A stretch of DNA of 64,000 bases, taken from positions 1-64,000 of the forward strand of contig NZ_JAFFZS010000040.1 of NCBI RefSeq assembly GCF_016921115.1, in the 5' to 3' direction. Shown piece by piece: positions 18,433 through 27,618 of the stretch. The notes below the pieces were generated by a model. It had not been told where the DNA came from. It worked only from the letters and a program-made list of their open reading frames with translations, and made no database searches. Numbering within the stretch: position 1 is the first letter of the stretch; every line of letters begins with the position of its first letter. The translations under genes and the position numbers were made by a program. The stretch comes from Streptomyces actuosus. Its GTDB lineage: Bacteria; Actinomycetota; Actinomycetes; Streptomycetales; Streptomycetaceae.

Positions 18433-19605
18433 TCACACCACGTGGACTTCGGGGCGGAACTCGGCGCCGTGGCGGAACCGGTCGACGCTGAGCGGGGAGA
18501 TGTCGGTGGCCGGCTCGCGCTCCAAGTAGAGGTCGCGCAGGATCTCGCCGACCGCGGGCGCCTGGAGGAAGCCGTGACCGGAGAATCCGGCGGCGTACAG
18601 GAAGCCCGGCAGCTCGCCGGAGCGGCCGATCAGCGCGTTGTGGTCCGGCGTGACCTCGTACAGGCCCGCCCAGCCGCCGACGGTCTTCATGTCGGCCAGG
18701 GCCGGGGCGCGGCAGCGGGCGGCGGTACGGAACAGCTCCAGCCATTCTGGGGTCCAGGTGGTGTCGAACCCGTCCTTCTGGGCGGGGTCGGCCAAGCCGA
18801 ACAGCAGACCGTCGTCGCTGTTGTGGAAGTAGGCGGACGATGAGAAGTCGATGGTGACCGGGATACGCGGGGCGGGCGGCGTGAGCGGCGTGGTGAACGC
18901 CAGCTGCCGTCTGACGGGCCGGACCGGGAGGCCGATGCCGACCATGTCACCGATGTGTGCCGACCAGGCCCCGGCTGCGCAGATCACGGTGGAGCATGCG
19001 ATGCGGCCGTGGTCGGTGTGCACGCCGGTGATGCGGTCTCCGACCGTGTCGATGCCGAAGACCGCGGTATGGGTGGCGATGGTGACACCGGCCCGGGCCG
19101 CGGCACGCGCATATCCCTGGATGACCAGTCCGGGGCGGGCGTGTCCGTCCGTCGGGGAGTACACGGCGGCCACGAGGCCATCGGTGCTGACGTAGGGACA
19201 CAGACGCTGGGCGTCATCGGGGCTGATCATGCGGCTCGGCACGTTCAGGCTGTTCTGGAGTTCGACGCCGGCCTCGAAATTGCTTGCCTGCTGCTCGCTG
19301 TCGAGCAGGAAGAGGTAGCCGACGGAGTCGAGCTCGATGTCGCCGCCGGGCCGGTGGGGGAACCTCTGGTAGGCACGCAGGCTGCGGTGGCCCAGTTCGA
19401 TGTTGAGCGGGTCGGAGAACTGGGCACGTACGCCACCGATCGGCTTGCCCGAGCTGCCGCAGCCCAGCTCGCCGCGCTCGACGACGACGATGTTCTTCAC
19501 CCCGGCCTCGGCGAGGTGGAAAGCGGTGCTCGCACCCATCACACCGCCGCCGATGATCACGACATCGGCGGTGGCCGGAACGGTACGGAAGGCGGAGGAG
19601 GACAA
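18433..19605 (-). CDS. DAO-type FAD-dependent amino acid/amine oxidoreductase, copy 1
   Basis: This encodes 390 residues. The proposed start is TTG 19605, supported by AAGGGAG seven bases upstream. An N-terminal dinucleotide fold is clear (VVIIGGGVMGASTAFHLAEAG, then VVVERGELGCGSSGKPIGGV). The C-terminal GLYEVTPDHNALIGR and FLYAAGFSGHGF motifs are typical of sarcosine oxidase beta/DadA-like enzymes. Such flavoenzymes oxidise secondary or cyclic amino acids, including L-pipecolate, to imines. The product piperideine-6-carboxylate opens to aminoadipate semialdehyde, the substrate of the ALDH7-like enzyme in the same run of genes. Divergent from a LysR regulator with a clear operator between them. 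Confidence 0.88.
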   Translation of the reverse strand: MSSSAFRTVPATADVVIIGGGVMGASTAFHLAEAGVKNIVVVERGELGCGSSGKPIGGVRAQFSDPLNIELGHRSLRAYQRFPHRPGGDIELDSVGYLFLLDSEQQASNFEAGVELQNSLNVPSRMISPDDAQRLCPYVSTDGLVAAVYSPTDGHARPGLVIQGYARAAARAGVTIATHTAVFGIDTVGDRITGVHTDHGRIACSTVICAAGAWSAHIGDMVGIGLPVRPVRRQLAFTTPLTPPAPRIPVTIDFSSSAYFHNSDDGLLFGLADPAQKDGFDTTWTPEWLELFRTAARCRAPALADMKTVGGWAGLYEVTPDHNALIGRSGELPGFLYAAGFSGHGFLQAPAVGEILRDLYLEREPATDISPLSVDRFRHGAEFRPEVHVV

Positions 19606-19725
19606 CAGACCACTCCCTTCCAGGGGCCACCCCGTCGGACGAGCGAGCCGGTTCCGAGAGTGGCGGGGTTGACAGTACAGAGCGACGCCGATCAGCTATC
19701 TGCGCGTCATCGTGCAGCAACCCCA

Positions 19726-19745
19726 CCGTTGACGTCTATCAACGG
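19726..19745. promoter_or_regulatory. LysR-type operator between divergent genes
   Basis: A perfect inverted repeat CCGTTGA-N6-TCAACGG lies 30 bases before the LysR start and about 120 bases before the divergent FAD oxidoreductase. It contains the T-N11-A core expected of LysR recognition sites. Its position fits autoregulation plus control of the divergent operon. Confidence 0.65.
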
Positions 19746-19775
19746 TTCACGCTTCTGATCTTTTAGAATTCCTAT

Positions 19776-20696
19776 ATGGAATGGACGAGTGCGCAGCTGC
19801 GTTCACTGGTAGAGCTGACCAGGCGCGGCACCATCACTGCGGTCGCAGACGCCCTTGGATACTCCCCCGGCGGGGTCTCGCAGCAGATCAGCGCACTGGA
19901 GAAGGCCACCGGTATGCAACTGCTGCGGCGGGTGGGGCGCCGCGTGGAACTCACCGACGCCGGGGCGACCCTGGCACTGCACGCCGAGCGCATCCTCACG
20001 ACAGAGGCCGAGGCCGTTGAGGCGCTGGAGCGCACCCGCAACGAGGTCTCCGGGACGCTACGGATCGGGCTCTTCGCCACGGCCGCCGCCGAGATCCTGC
20101 CGCCTGCTCTGCGCCAGGTGCGCGGGCTGCATCCGGGCGTGACCGTGCGCAGCCGGGACATGGACGTGGACGAGGTGTACGACGCGGTCGCCGGCGGCAG
20201 CGTGGACCTGGCGCTGGGGCTGGACTACCCGGACGTACCCATCCCGCGAGATCCGTCCCTGCGGGTGAGGGAACTGTCCAGGGAACGCTTCTCGCTCGCG
20301 GTTCCCGCCGGAGCCATGCCCGGCCGGACGAAAGTCTCGCTCGCCGACACCAAACAACTGGGATGGATCCTGCCGTCGGTCGGCAGCTACTACGGCCGCG
20401 CCGTGCTCACCGCCTGCCGCCGGGCCGGTTTCGAACCACAGGTTCTGCACGAGGTGACGGACACGGCTGCCACCCTGGCCCTGGTCGAGGCCGGCGTCGG
20501 GGTCAGCCCGGTGACGGATCTGATGCTCCGGCTGCGTCGGTCAAGCCTCGATGTCCTGGAGCTCCACGAGACGATGGAGCGACACATCGTGGTGGTGTTC
20601 CGCTCCTTCGCCGAGCACCGGCCGACGGTGGCAGCCCTGGTCGACGTCCTGCGGGCCTCCGCGGGCCGGCACTCACCGGCCCCGGCCCAAGAGTGA
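19776..20696 (+). CDS. LysR family regulator of the copy-1 FAD/ALDH genes
   Basis: This encodes 306 residues from ATG 19776. The N-terminal winged helix-turn-helix is intact (SLVELTRRGTITAVADALGY, SPGGVSQQISALEKATG). The effector-binding domain runs from about residue 90 (GTLRIGLFATAAAEILP) to the end. Placement divergent to the FAD oxidoreductase and the inverted repeat in the gap indicate that it controls that operon. The inducer is probably a pathway amino acid or imine, but nothing in the sequence shows which. Confidence 0.92.
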   Translation: MEWTSAQLRSLVELTRRGTITAVADALGYSPGGVSQQISALEKATGMQLLRRVGRRVELTDAGATLALHAERILTTEAEAVEALERTRNEVSGTLRIGLFATAAAEILPPALRQVRGLHPGVTVRSRDMDVDEVYDAVAGGSVDLALGLDYPDVPIPRDPSLRVRELSRERFSLAVPAGAMPGRTKVSLADTKQLGWILPSVGSYYGRAVLTACRRAGFEPQVLHEVTDTAATLALVEAGVGVSPVTDLMLRLRRSSLDVLELHETMERHIVVVFRSFAEHRPTVAALVDVLRASAGRHSPAPAQE

Positions 20697-20876
20697 GCAG
20701 CGAGCGGGGAGCACGCTCCTGATCGCGCGAGGCAGGGCAGGATCCCCCTGGCCTCCGGGATGAACGTTGCCGCGTTGCCGACGTGGTCATGTCCAGCCGC
20801 CCCAGCCGTCCCGCAGCAGGTGGGCTGCAGCCCGGGTGATCGGCGGCAGCCCACACGCGGGTGGGGATCCGAGATG

Positions 20877-22412
20877 TCAGATCGAGAAGTCGACCCCCTG
20901 CGCGAGAGGGAGTTCACCTGAGTAGTTGACGGTGTTGGTGGCGCGGCGCATGTACCCGCGCCATGCATCGGAGCCGGACTCGCGGCCGCCGCCCGTCTCC
21001 TTCTCGCCGCCGAACGCGCCGCCGATCTCGGCACCCGAGGTGCCGATGTTGACGTTGGCGATGCCGCAGTCCGAGCCCTCGTCGGAGACAAAGATCTCCG
21101 CCTCCGCCTGGTCGCGGGTGAAGAGGGACGAGGACAGCCCTTGTGGGACAGCGTTGTTGAGCGCGATGGCCTCGTCGAGGTCGTCGTAGGTCAGCACGTA
21201 CAGAAGCGGGGCGAAGGTCTCCGCACGGACGACATCCGTCTGGGCCGGCATGCGCACAATGGCCGGCTGGACGTAGTACGCGTCCGGGGCCTCGCCCGTC
21301 AGTTCGCGGCGGCCGCCCGCAACGATCGTGCCGCCCTCGGCGGTGGCCTGCTTGACGGCCGCGACCATCGTCTCGTACGCGGTCTTGTTCACCAGCGGGC
21401 CGACCAGGGTGCCCGCGGCCATCGGATTGCCGATCGGCAACCGGCCGTACGCCTCGACCAGCCGCTCAGTGAGTTCGTCGGCGATGTCGCGGTGGGCGAT
21501 GACGCGGCGCATGGTGGTGCAGCGCTGTCCGGCCGTGCCGGCCGCCGCGAAGACGATGCCGCGCAGGGCGAGGTCCAGGTCGGCCGAGGGGGCGACGATG
21601 CCGGCGTTGTTGCCACCCAGTTCCAGCAACGAGCGGCCGAAGCGGTTCGCCACCCGGGGGCCGACGGCGCGGCCCATCCGGGTCGATCCGGTTGCGCTGA
21701 CCAGAGCCACATCGCGGTGATCCACCAGAGTCTCACCCACCGCCGGGCCACCGACCACGACCTGACTGACATCGCGCGGCGCGCCCGCCTCCGTCAGCGC
21801 CCGGTCGAGGAGCGCGGCACTCGCCCACGCGGTCAGCGGCGTCTGCTCGGACGGCTTCCACACCACTGTGTCGCCACAGACCAGGGCGATGGCGGTGTTC
21901 CACGCCCACACTGCGGCCGGGAAGTTGAAGGCGCTGATGACGCCCACCACGCCCAGCGGGTGCCAGGTCTCCATCAGCCGGTGTCCTGGCCGCTCGGAGA
22001 CGGCGGTGCGGCCGTAGAGCTGGCGGGAGAGGCCGACCGCGAAGTCGCAGATGTCGATCATCTCCTGCACCTCGCCCAGCGCCTCTGAGGTGATCTTTCC
22101 GGCTTCCAAGCTGATCAGTTCGCCGAGGTCGGACTTGTGCACGGTGAGCAGGTCACCGAAACGTTTGACCACGGCGCCGCGCGCCGGGGCGGGGATCTTG
22201 CGCCAGGCCAGGAACGCCTCCTGGGACCGGGCCACTACCTCGTCGAGGCCGGCGGACTCGCACCAGGCGACGCCGCCCAGCGAGCCACCGTTGACCGGCG
22301 AGCGGTGCCGGGCGTCGCCGCCGATGGCGGTCACGTCCACGCCGCAGCGACGGGCAGCGTCCAGTGCCTGGGCGCCGAGGACGTCGGGGCCGGGGATGCG
22401 GTTGAGGGTCAT
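20877..22412 (-). CDS. Aldehyde dehydrogenase, aminoadipate-semialdehyde type, copy 2
   Basis: This encodes 511 residues from ATG 22412, with AAGGAAG about 12 bases upstream. It aligns along its whole length with copy 1: QEMIDICDFAVGLSRQLYGR, ISAFNFPAAVWAWNT, WKPSEQTPL, LELGGNNAGIVAPSADLDL, GQRCTTMRR with the catalytic cysteine, and IGGAFGGEKETGGGRESG. The N-terminal 60 residues differ most. It follows the copy-2 FAD oxidoreductase by 40 bases, repeating the FAD-ALDH pairing seen in copy 1 without an HglS relic between. Same predicted reaction, aminoadipate semialdehyde to aminoadipate; the copies may differ in substrate or inducer. Confidence 0.9.
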   Translation of the reverse strand: MTLNRIPGPDVLGAQALDAARRCGVDVTAIGGDARHRSPVNGGSLGGVAWCESAGLDEVVARSQEAFLAWRKIPAPARGAVVKRFGDLLTVHKSDLGELISLEAGKITSEALGEVQEMIDICDFAVGLSRQLYGRTAVSERPGHRLMETWHPLGVVGVISAFNFPAAVWAWNTAIALVCGDTVVWKPSEQTPLTAWASAALLDRALTEAGAPRDVSQVVVGGPAVGETLVDHRDVALVSATGSTRMGRAVGPRVANRFGRSLLELGGNNAGIVAPSADLDLALRGIVFAAAGTAGQRCTTMRRVIAHRDIADELTERLVEAYGRLPIGNPMAAGTLVGPLVNKTAYETMVAAVKQATAEGGTIVAGGRRELTGEAPDAYYVQPAIVRMPAQTDVVRAETFAPLLYVLTYDDLDEAIALNNAVPQGLSSSLFTRDQAEAEIFVSDEGSDCGIANVNIGTSGAEIGGAFGGEKETGGGRESGSDAWRGYMRRATNTVNYSGELPLAQGVDFSI

Positions 22413-22452
22413 GGGTGGACCAGCTTCCTTGAGGGTTGTACTGGACAGAGGT

Positions 22453-23622
22453 CTAGACGATGTTGAGTTCGGGCCGCACGTCCGTGCCCGTGAACCGGTC
22501 CGCGCTCAGCGCGCTGACGTCCACGAGGGGGTTGGAGCCGGTGTAGAGATCGCGCAGCACCTCGCCGACCGCGGGTCCCATGAGGAACCCGTGCCCGGAG
22601 AAGCCCGTTGCGTACAGGAAACCGGGCACCTCCGCCGAGCGGCCGATCACCGCGTTGTGATCGGGCGTCATCTCGTACAGGCCCGTCCAGCCGCTGGCGA
22701 TGCCGACTTCACCGAGCGAGGGGACGCGCCGCTCCATCACCTCGGCGAGGTCGGCGAGCCACTCAGGATCACGGGTCAGGTCGAACCCCCAGGAGTCGGT
22801 GCGCTCGGACATGCCCATGAGCAGGCCCTTGCCCTCGTTGTGGAAGTAGAAGGAGGTCGAGAAGTCGATGGTGAACGGGGTGTCGGGGGCCAGTCCAGGC
22901 ACCGGTTCGGTGATCACGACCTGCCGGCGCAGCGGCTCCACGGGCAGCGTCACCCCCACCCACGCACCGACCTGCTTGGCCCAGGCGCCAGCGGTACAGA
23001 TGACGTTGGCGGTGCGGATGGTGCCGTGCTCGGTGTGCACGGCCGTGATCTCCTCGTCGTGCGCGTCGATCCCGGTGGCTGCGCACCCGGTGACGATGCG
23101 GGCGCCTGCGCGGCGGGCGGCGGTGGCGTATCCGAGCACCACCGATTCCGGGGTGCAGTGACCATCGCGGGGCGAGTACAGCGCGCCCACCATGCCGTCG
23201 GTGTCGATGAGCGGGGAGAGTTGTTTGGCCTCGGCCACGTCGATGAGGCGGCTCGGCACGCCGAGGGCGTTCTGCAACTCGGCGTTCCTGGCGAAGGTGT
23301 CCAGGTCCTTCTCGTCGTCCAGGAGGAAGAGGTAGCCAACCTGGTGGAGGTCGATCTCCTGCCCGAACTCGGCGCCGAAGCGCTCGAAGGTCTCCAGGCT
23401 GTGCAGCCCGAGCTTGATGTTGATCTCGTCGGAGAACAACGCCCTGACCCCGCCGGCCGCCTTGCAGGTCGAGCCCTCGCCGAGGGCACCGCGCTCCACC
23501 AGTACGACTCGTTCGACGCCCGCCGCGGCGAGGTGGTACGCAGCGCTGAGCCCCATGATGCCGCCTCCGATGATGACGATGTCGGCCGTGTCGGGCGGCA
23601 CGTGGCGTGCTGTGGTGGTCAC
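22453..23622 (-). CDS. DAO-type FAD-dependent amino acid/amine oxidoreductase, copy 2
   Basis: This encodes 389 residues from GTG 23622 with GGAGGAAC directly upstream. Dinucleotide fold IVIIGGGIMGLSAAYHL is followed by VVLVERGALGEGSTCKAAGG; C-terminal motifs are GLYEMTPDHNAVIGR and FLYATGFSGHGFLMGPAVGE. It is clearly a paralogue of the protein at 18433-19605 over its full length. It would feed electrons from oxidation of a cyclic or N-substituted amino acid to oxygen or the respiratory chain; family members differ, and no covalent-flavin motif could be assigned. Confidence 0.88.
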   Translation of the reverse strand: MTTTARHVPPDTADIVIIGGGIMGLSAAYHLAAAGVERVVLVERGALGEGSTCKAAGGVRALFSDEINIKLGLHSLETFERFGAEFGQEIDLHQVGYLFLLDDEKDLDTFARNAELQNALGVPSRLIDVAEAKQLSPLIDTDGMVGALYSPRDGHCTPESVVLGYATAARRAGARIVTGCAATGIDAHDEEITAVHTEHGTIRTANVICTAGAWAKQVGAWVGVTLPVEPLRRQVVITEPVPGLAPDTPFTIDFSTSFYFHNEGKGLLMGMSERTDSWGFDLTRDPEWLADLAEVMERRVPSLGEVGIASGWTGLYEMTPDHNAVIGRSAEVPGFLYATGFSGHGFLMGPAVGEVLRDLYTGSNPLVDVSALSADRFTGTDVRPELNIV

Positions 23623-24087
23623 GGGTTCCTCCGGTTCGTGATGCGGTGGATGTCCGGTCGGCTGCCGGGTCGCCCACCAGTTCGAGGTGTGGCGGTCGGC
23701 CGGTCAGGCCGATGTCGTGCGTTGGCGTGGCGTGGCGGGGCGACTGCGCCGGGCCGCGCGTCGGGAGTGCTTTTGAGCAGGTCGGCGACCTGTCTGCCAG
23801 TGCCGGGAGCCTGCCTGGGCATTACATGCCTGGTGACAAGGGTGCCCCGGGGTGCTGCGGCCGTCCGCCGATGAGCAGCAGCCCGTCCGGCGTTGCCCAA
23901 GGAGGCACCGGCACCAAGGGCTGTGTCGCGTCGCGGGACGGTCACGGTGCGGCCCACGACGGCCGGTCCGGCGGCGACCTCGGAGCCGCCCGCCACTGCG
24001 CCGACCGCCAGGGCCTCGGTGCGGGCGGGGGAGGGGCGGTCCGGCCGTCCGCCCCTCGCGCTGTCGGTACATCGTGCGTCTCGCTGG
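23623..24087. other. Degenerate region upstream of FAD oxidoreductase copy 2
   Basis: No intact gene is seen. A minus-strand frame contains GGSEVAAGPAVVGRTVTVP and ALGAGASLGNAGRAAAH, which has a protein-like composition and may be a relic, but I cannot name a family. The promoter of the FAD/ALDH pair should lie close to 23640-23720. Confidence 0.3.
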
Positions 24088-24306
24088 TCAGCCGCCGATC
24101 AGACGGGGCTCGCCGGGCTCGGCGGCAGACTCGTCCAGTCCGTTCGCTTTCAGGATCTCTGCCAATCGGCCGTTTTCGCGCAGCTCGGCGATGTCCTCGT
24201 TGAGCGCCGTCAGCAGGTCCGTGCTGTTCTGCCGGACGGGGAAGGTGGACTGCGCGCCCTCGGTGGAGGCGGCGACCTCCTTGAAGGATTCGGCGACCTT
24301 CACAAC
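24088..24306 (-). pseudogene. Polar amino acid ABC transporter binding-protein fragment (SBP_bac_3)
   Basis: The last 70 residues of a minus-strand frame read VAESFKEVAASTEGAQSTFP, VRQNSTDLLTALNEDIAEL and NGRLAEILKANGLDESAAEP, then stop. This is the classic C-terminal lobe end of family 3 amino acid binding proteins (F-P-V-R-x-x-S-T-D-L and L-A-x-I-L-x-K-x-G-L-D). Upstream of VVKVAESF the frame becomes low-complexity proline/arginine sequence, so the rest of the protein is lost. No permease or ATPase of this transporter type is nearby. It suggests an older amino acid transporter was part of this island. Confidence 0.65.
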
Positions 24307-24925
24307 GGCGCCCGGTGGACCACCGGGCAGCGGCGGTGGCGACGCGGCCGGGCGTGGCCGGTGTGGCGTCGGTGACCTGCGGGGCGGAACCGGCCCGAGC
24401 GTGGCGCCGGTGATAGGCGATGCGGCGGTCGCCGACCCGGCGTCTTCGACGTGGATCGGCCGATGAGACGGCGGGAACGCCTGGGCTGAACACGCGGGGG
24501 CCGACCCTCTCCGCAGCTCTTGGTCCATCACCCGGTCGGTCACGTGGGCTCTCTTCGTCACTGGCTCCGTCGCGATCAACGCGACTGATGTCTGGCGAGC
24601 CACATTGCCCGAATGATTAACTCTTCAGGAAGTGGCTCAAGACGCAGGAAGAATTACGCTGCGATAAGTGATGCTTGGGCTGGGTGTGGCGGGCGCGGCA
24701 GAGTGGTGAGAGAGTCTTCGGGTACAGGAATCAGCTAGTGAAGCCGCGTCCCAGTGCCCCTGTTACACCCATTTTTCGGCAGGGAAAACGCCAGGTAATC
24801 GGGGTTGAATCGATCATCGGCGCCAGATCCACGCTCGCTATGCGCGCGTATGCGAGGGCGGTGACCGTGGCAGGAGAAATAGCCTCGGCACTGGGCTTGG
24901 CGCGAGCCGGAGGTTAGTGTTCCTT
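24307..24925. other. Intergenic region before the second LysR gene
   Basis: No supported gene. The part from 24600 to 24900 is less GC rich than its surroundings and likely contains promoter elements for the LysR gene and perhaps ancestral control sequences of the lost transporter. Confidence 0.35.
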
Positions 24926-25867
24926 ATGCTCAATCCCATCCATCTGCATACCCTGCAGGCGGTGCTGCGCACCGGTTCGTTCGCCGACGCGGCCCGTCAG
25001 CTCGGCTACACCGGCTCGGCTGTCTCCCAGCAGATGTCCGCACTCGAACGGCAGGTGCGCACGCCTCTCTTCGAACGGGGCGCGCACGGCGTCCGGCCGA
25101 CGCCGGCGGCCGAGTTCATTGCCCGGCGGTCCCTTGAGGCGCTGGGCAGTCTGCGGGCTCTGGAAGACGACGTCGAGTTGCTGCTCGACGGTGTGGTGGG
25201 TCGGCTGCGACTGGGGAGCTTCCCCACCGCGAGCGAGCGTTTGCTGCCCCGAGCGCTGTCGGCGTTCACCACCGACCACCCGCAGGTCGACGTGCAGCTC
25301 GACGAGGGTGAGCCGGCCGAGTTGCTGCCGATGATGGAGAGCCACGAGCTGGACATCGTGTTGGTCTACCACTACGGATTGGTGCCCCGGCGCTGGCCGC
25401 GGGGCCTGTGCGCAGAGAAGTTGCTCACCGAGGATCTGCTACTGCTCACCTCCACCGGCCATCCGCTGGCCGGCGGCAGCCAGTGGCCGTCGATCGAACT
25501 GCTGGCCAAGGAAACCTGGATCAGCACCCGATCCGGTACGTCGGCCGCCTCCATGCTGCGCCGGCTGTGCGCGGCGGCGGGGTTCGAGCCGCTGGTGGCC
25601 TACCGCAGCAACAACTACGCCGTGTTGCAGGGCCTGGTGGCCGCCGGGCTCGGCGTGGCGGTGGTGCCGGCGCTGGGCTACACGCCGAGCCCAGGGGTCT
25701 CCTGTACCCCGCTCGCCCATCAGGACGCCTACCGTCAGGTGGTCGCGCTGCGCTCGCCGGCCACCACCGAGGGGGTGTGGAGGACCATGCTGACCGCGCT
25801 GCACGCCTCCGCCCGCGAAACCGCGGTCGACGCCATCGGTATCGCCGCCACCTCGGCGACGTCGTGA
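24926..25867 (+). CDS. LysR family regulator
   Basis: This encodes 313 residues if ATG 24926 is used, which sits 12 bases after GGAGG; GTG 24917 is only three bases from that site and is less likely. The helix-turn-helix region reads LQAVLRTGSFADAARQLGYT and GSAVSQQMSALERQV. The effector domain contains RLRLGSFPTASERLLP and GLVAAGLGVAVVPALGYTP. It lies between the copy-2 FAD/ALDH genes and the dehydrogenase-HglS operon, so it could control either. No obvious inverted repeat was recognised next to it. Confidence 0.88.
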   Translation: MLNPIHLHTLQAVLRTGSFADAARQLGYTGSAVSQQMSALERQVRTPLFERGAHGVRPTPAAEFIARRSLEALGSLRALEDDVELLLDGVVGRLRLGSFPTASERLLPRALSAFTTDHPQVDVQLDEGEPAELLPMMESHELDIVLVYHYGLVPRRWPRGLCAEKLLTEDLLLLTSTGHPLAGGSQWPSIELLAKETWISTRSGTSAASMLRRLCAAAGFEPLVAYRSNNYAVLQGLVAAGLGVAVVPALGYTPSPGVSCTPLAHQDAYRQVVALRSPATTEGVWRTMLTALHASARETAVDAIGIAATSATS

Positions 25868-25903
25868 CGAAGCGGGCGGCTCGGCCCGGACCCGCTTCGT
25901 CCG

Positions 25904-26203
25904 TCACGGCTCGACGAACTTGACCACGACAACTCGACGAGCCTGCTCACGCCCGGTTCCCAGGCGGCCGACAGTACCGCGGCGGTCGCGGTCGCATCGT
26001 GCACCCGACGCCCACCGAGGTGTGAACGGCCGGTTTGCCCGGCTCGGTGCGGCCGGGCCTGGCCCGAGCGTCTGGACGACGCAGTCGGCAGGGCTGCCGT
26101 CGGCCAGCGCCGCGGAGACCGGGCCGACACGGTCGCGGGCGGTCCCCCGGTCACCCGCCACGATCACCGTCACGGGGATCGACGGGACCCTGCTCATGGG
26201 CAC
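25904..26203 (-). CDS. Hypothetical small protein downstream of HglS
   Basis: A 99-residue frame starts at 26203, three bases after the HglS stop, and reads MPMSRVPSIPVTVIVAGDRG, then tails into arginine-rich sequence. The first 40 residues (VTVIVAGDR) could be the start of a P-loop or other nucleotide-binding fold, but no Walker motif follows. It may be a relic or a chance frame. Confidence 0.25.
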   Translation of the reverse strand: MPMSRVPSIPVTVIVAGDRGTARDRVGPVSAALADGSPADCVVQTLGPGPAAPSRANRPFTPRWASGARCDRDRRGTVGRLGTGREQARRVVVVKFVEP

Positions 26204-26206
26204 CGC

Positions 26207-27613
26207 CTACGTGTGCGAGGCCGACCGGGGCGCGGCACCGAGTTCGCCGAGCACCGCCTCCCGTGACGCCTCGCTCTCGGCCCGGTACAGCTCCTCGGGT
26301 ACGTGGATCTTGCGGCCGATGGCGCCGGAGAGCCAGGCCATGTCGCGGTCGGCGCCGCCCTGGTCGGCGTCCACGCGGCCGCCGCCGGTGAGGTTGGAGG
26401 CGAAGATACCGGCGGCCGAGCGGGGCAGGAAGTCCTCGTAGACGATGGGCTCCGGATCCACCCAGCCGCCCGCCATCAACTCGGTGGCGGACGCGGTGGC
26501 CGGCGGCGGGCCGACGGGGCGGTCCTCGCGGACGCGGTAGGTGAAGAAGGCCAGCCCACGCTCGGCGAGTTCGCGCTCGGTTCGCGGCATGTTCTCGCGC
26601 CACACCTCGGCGGCGACATCCTGGCGGTCGTGCTCCGTCCGGGCGGCGCTGCGCTCGTCCACGGTGGCCACCAGCCGGTCGTACAGGTCACGGCCGGCCG
26701 GGGTGAGCGCGATACCGCGCGCCTCGACCTCGCCGAAGCGCACCCGCAGTTCGCCGCCGCGGACGCTGCCGTCCGCCCAACGGAAGCGGCGCGGCTCCGA
26801 CAGGGCGCGGAAGGACGTCTGGCGCAGCAGCACGTCGGGGCCCTCCCAGCGCGGCGGGCCCTGGACGCGGTCGATCATCACGATGCCACGGCGGCTCATG
26901 TCGGCGTAGAGGTCGTCGATGTCCAGCACGCGCGGGGTGAGGTGGTTGATGTGGGTCGACATGACACCGCCGATGTCGGCGGCGACGTCGGAGACGCGCT
27001 CCAGTTCGGTGTACCAGGCCCGGTCGATCGGCTCCGGGGAGAGCGCGAAGGCGGCGGCCGCGAGGGTGAGGAAACGGCCGGCTTCGGTTTCCTCCAGACC
27101 GCCCTCGGCCTCGGCACGGTCGGCGAGAGAGAGGAGTTCGTCGTCGAAGAGGCGGCGGTTGCCGATGAAGGTGCGCAGCCGTCCTGCGAGGTCGTCGTCG
27201 AAGAACCGTCGGTCCTCGGGCACCAGCATCGAGGTGAAGACGCGGAACGGGTTGCGGGCCAGCTCGGCCCGGTCGGTGGGGCGGAAGGCGGTGGAGATCA
27301 CCGGGATCGGCCGCGGGTGGGCGTCGCGCAGGTCGTAGAAGCCGGTGGGATGCATACCGAGCGCACCGAAGATCCGCGCCACCTGGGCCAGCTCGACGGG
27401 ACTGCCGACGCGGACGGCGCCGTGCCGCTCGGCGGTGACGCGCTCGATGGTGCCCAGCCGTTGGGCGGCCTCGGGGTCACGCCGCATGACCCGCTGGTTC
27501 ACCTGGTGCGAGACATCGACCAGCGTGGTGTACGCGGGCACTTCCGTGCCGTAGAGCGTGGACAGGCGTGCCGCGAAGCCGGCCCGCAACTCGGTGGAAT
27601 CGACAATGCGCAT
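26207..27613 (-). CDS. hglS: 2-oxoadipate dioxygenase/decarboxylase (HglS, DUF1338, VOC superfamily)
   Basis: This encodes 468 residues from ATG 27613, which has GGAAGG eight bases upstream; a GTG nine bases earlier overlaps the previous stop. The protein matches DUF1338 throughout (NPFRVFTSMLVPEDRRFF, STHINHLTPRVLDIDDLY, LPRSAAGIFASNL, AWLSGAIGR). From memory of the Pseudomonas putida enzyme, metal ligands are two histidines and one glutamate; counted from the upstream GTG, candidates here are H67 in AERHGAVRVG, H224 in MSTHINH and E298 or E300 in GEVEARGIAL. The arginine four residues after the first histidine is also kept. HglS converts 2-oxoadipate plus O2 to D-2-hydroxyglutarate and CO2 in D-lysine/pipecolate degradation. 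Confidence 0.88.
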   Translation of the reverse strand: MRIVDSTELRAGFAARLSTLYGTEVPAYTTLVDVSHQVNQRVMRRDPEAAQRLGTIERVTAERHGAVRVGSPVELAQVARIFGALGMHPTGFYDLRDAHPRPIPVISTAFRPTDRAELARNPFRVFTSMLVPEDRRFFDDDLAGRLRTFIGNRRLFDDELLSLADRAEAEGGLEETEAGRFLTLAAAAFALSPEPIDRAWYTELERVSDVAADIGGVMSTHINHLTPRVLDIDDLYADMSRRGIVMIDRVQGPPRWEGPDVLLRQTSFRALSEPRRFRWADGSVRGGELRVRFGEVEARGIALTPAGRDLYDRLVATVDERSAARTEHDRQDVAAEVWRENMPRTERELAERGLAFFTYRVREDRPVGPPPATASATELMAGGWVDPEPIVYEDFLPRSAAGIFASNLTGGGRVDADQGGADRDMAWLSGAIGRKIHVPEELYRAESEASREAVLGELGAAPRSASHT

Positions 27614-27618
27614 GGGTT

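Noticed and set aside
23623..24087. Minus-strand frame with GGSEVAAGPAVVGRTV as a gene
   Set aside because: No family, start or ribosome binding site could be supported.
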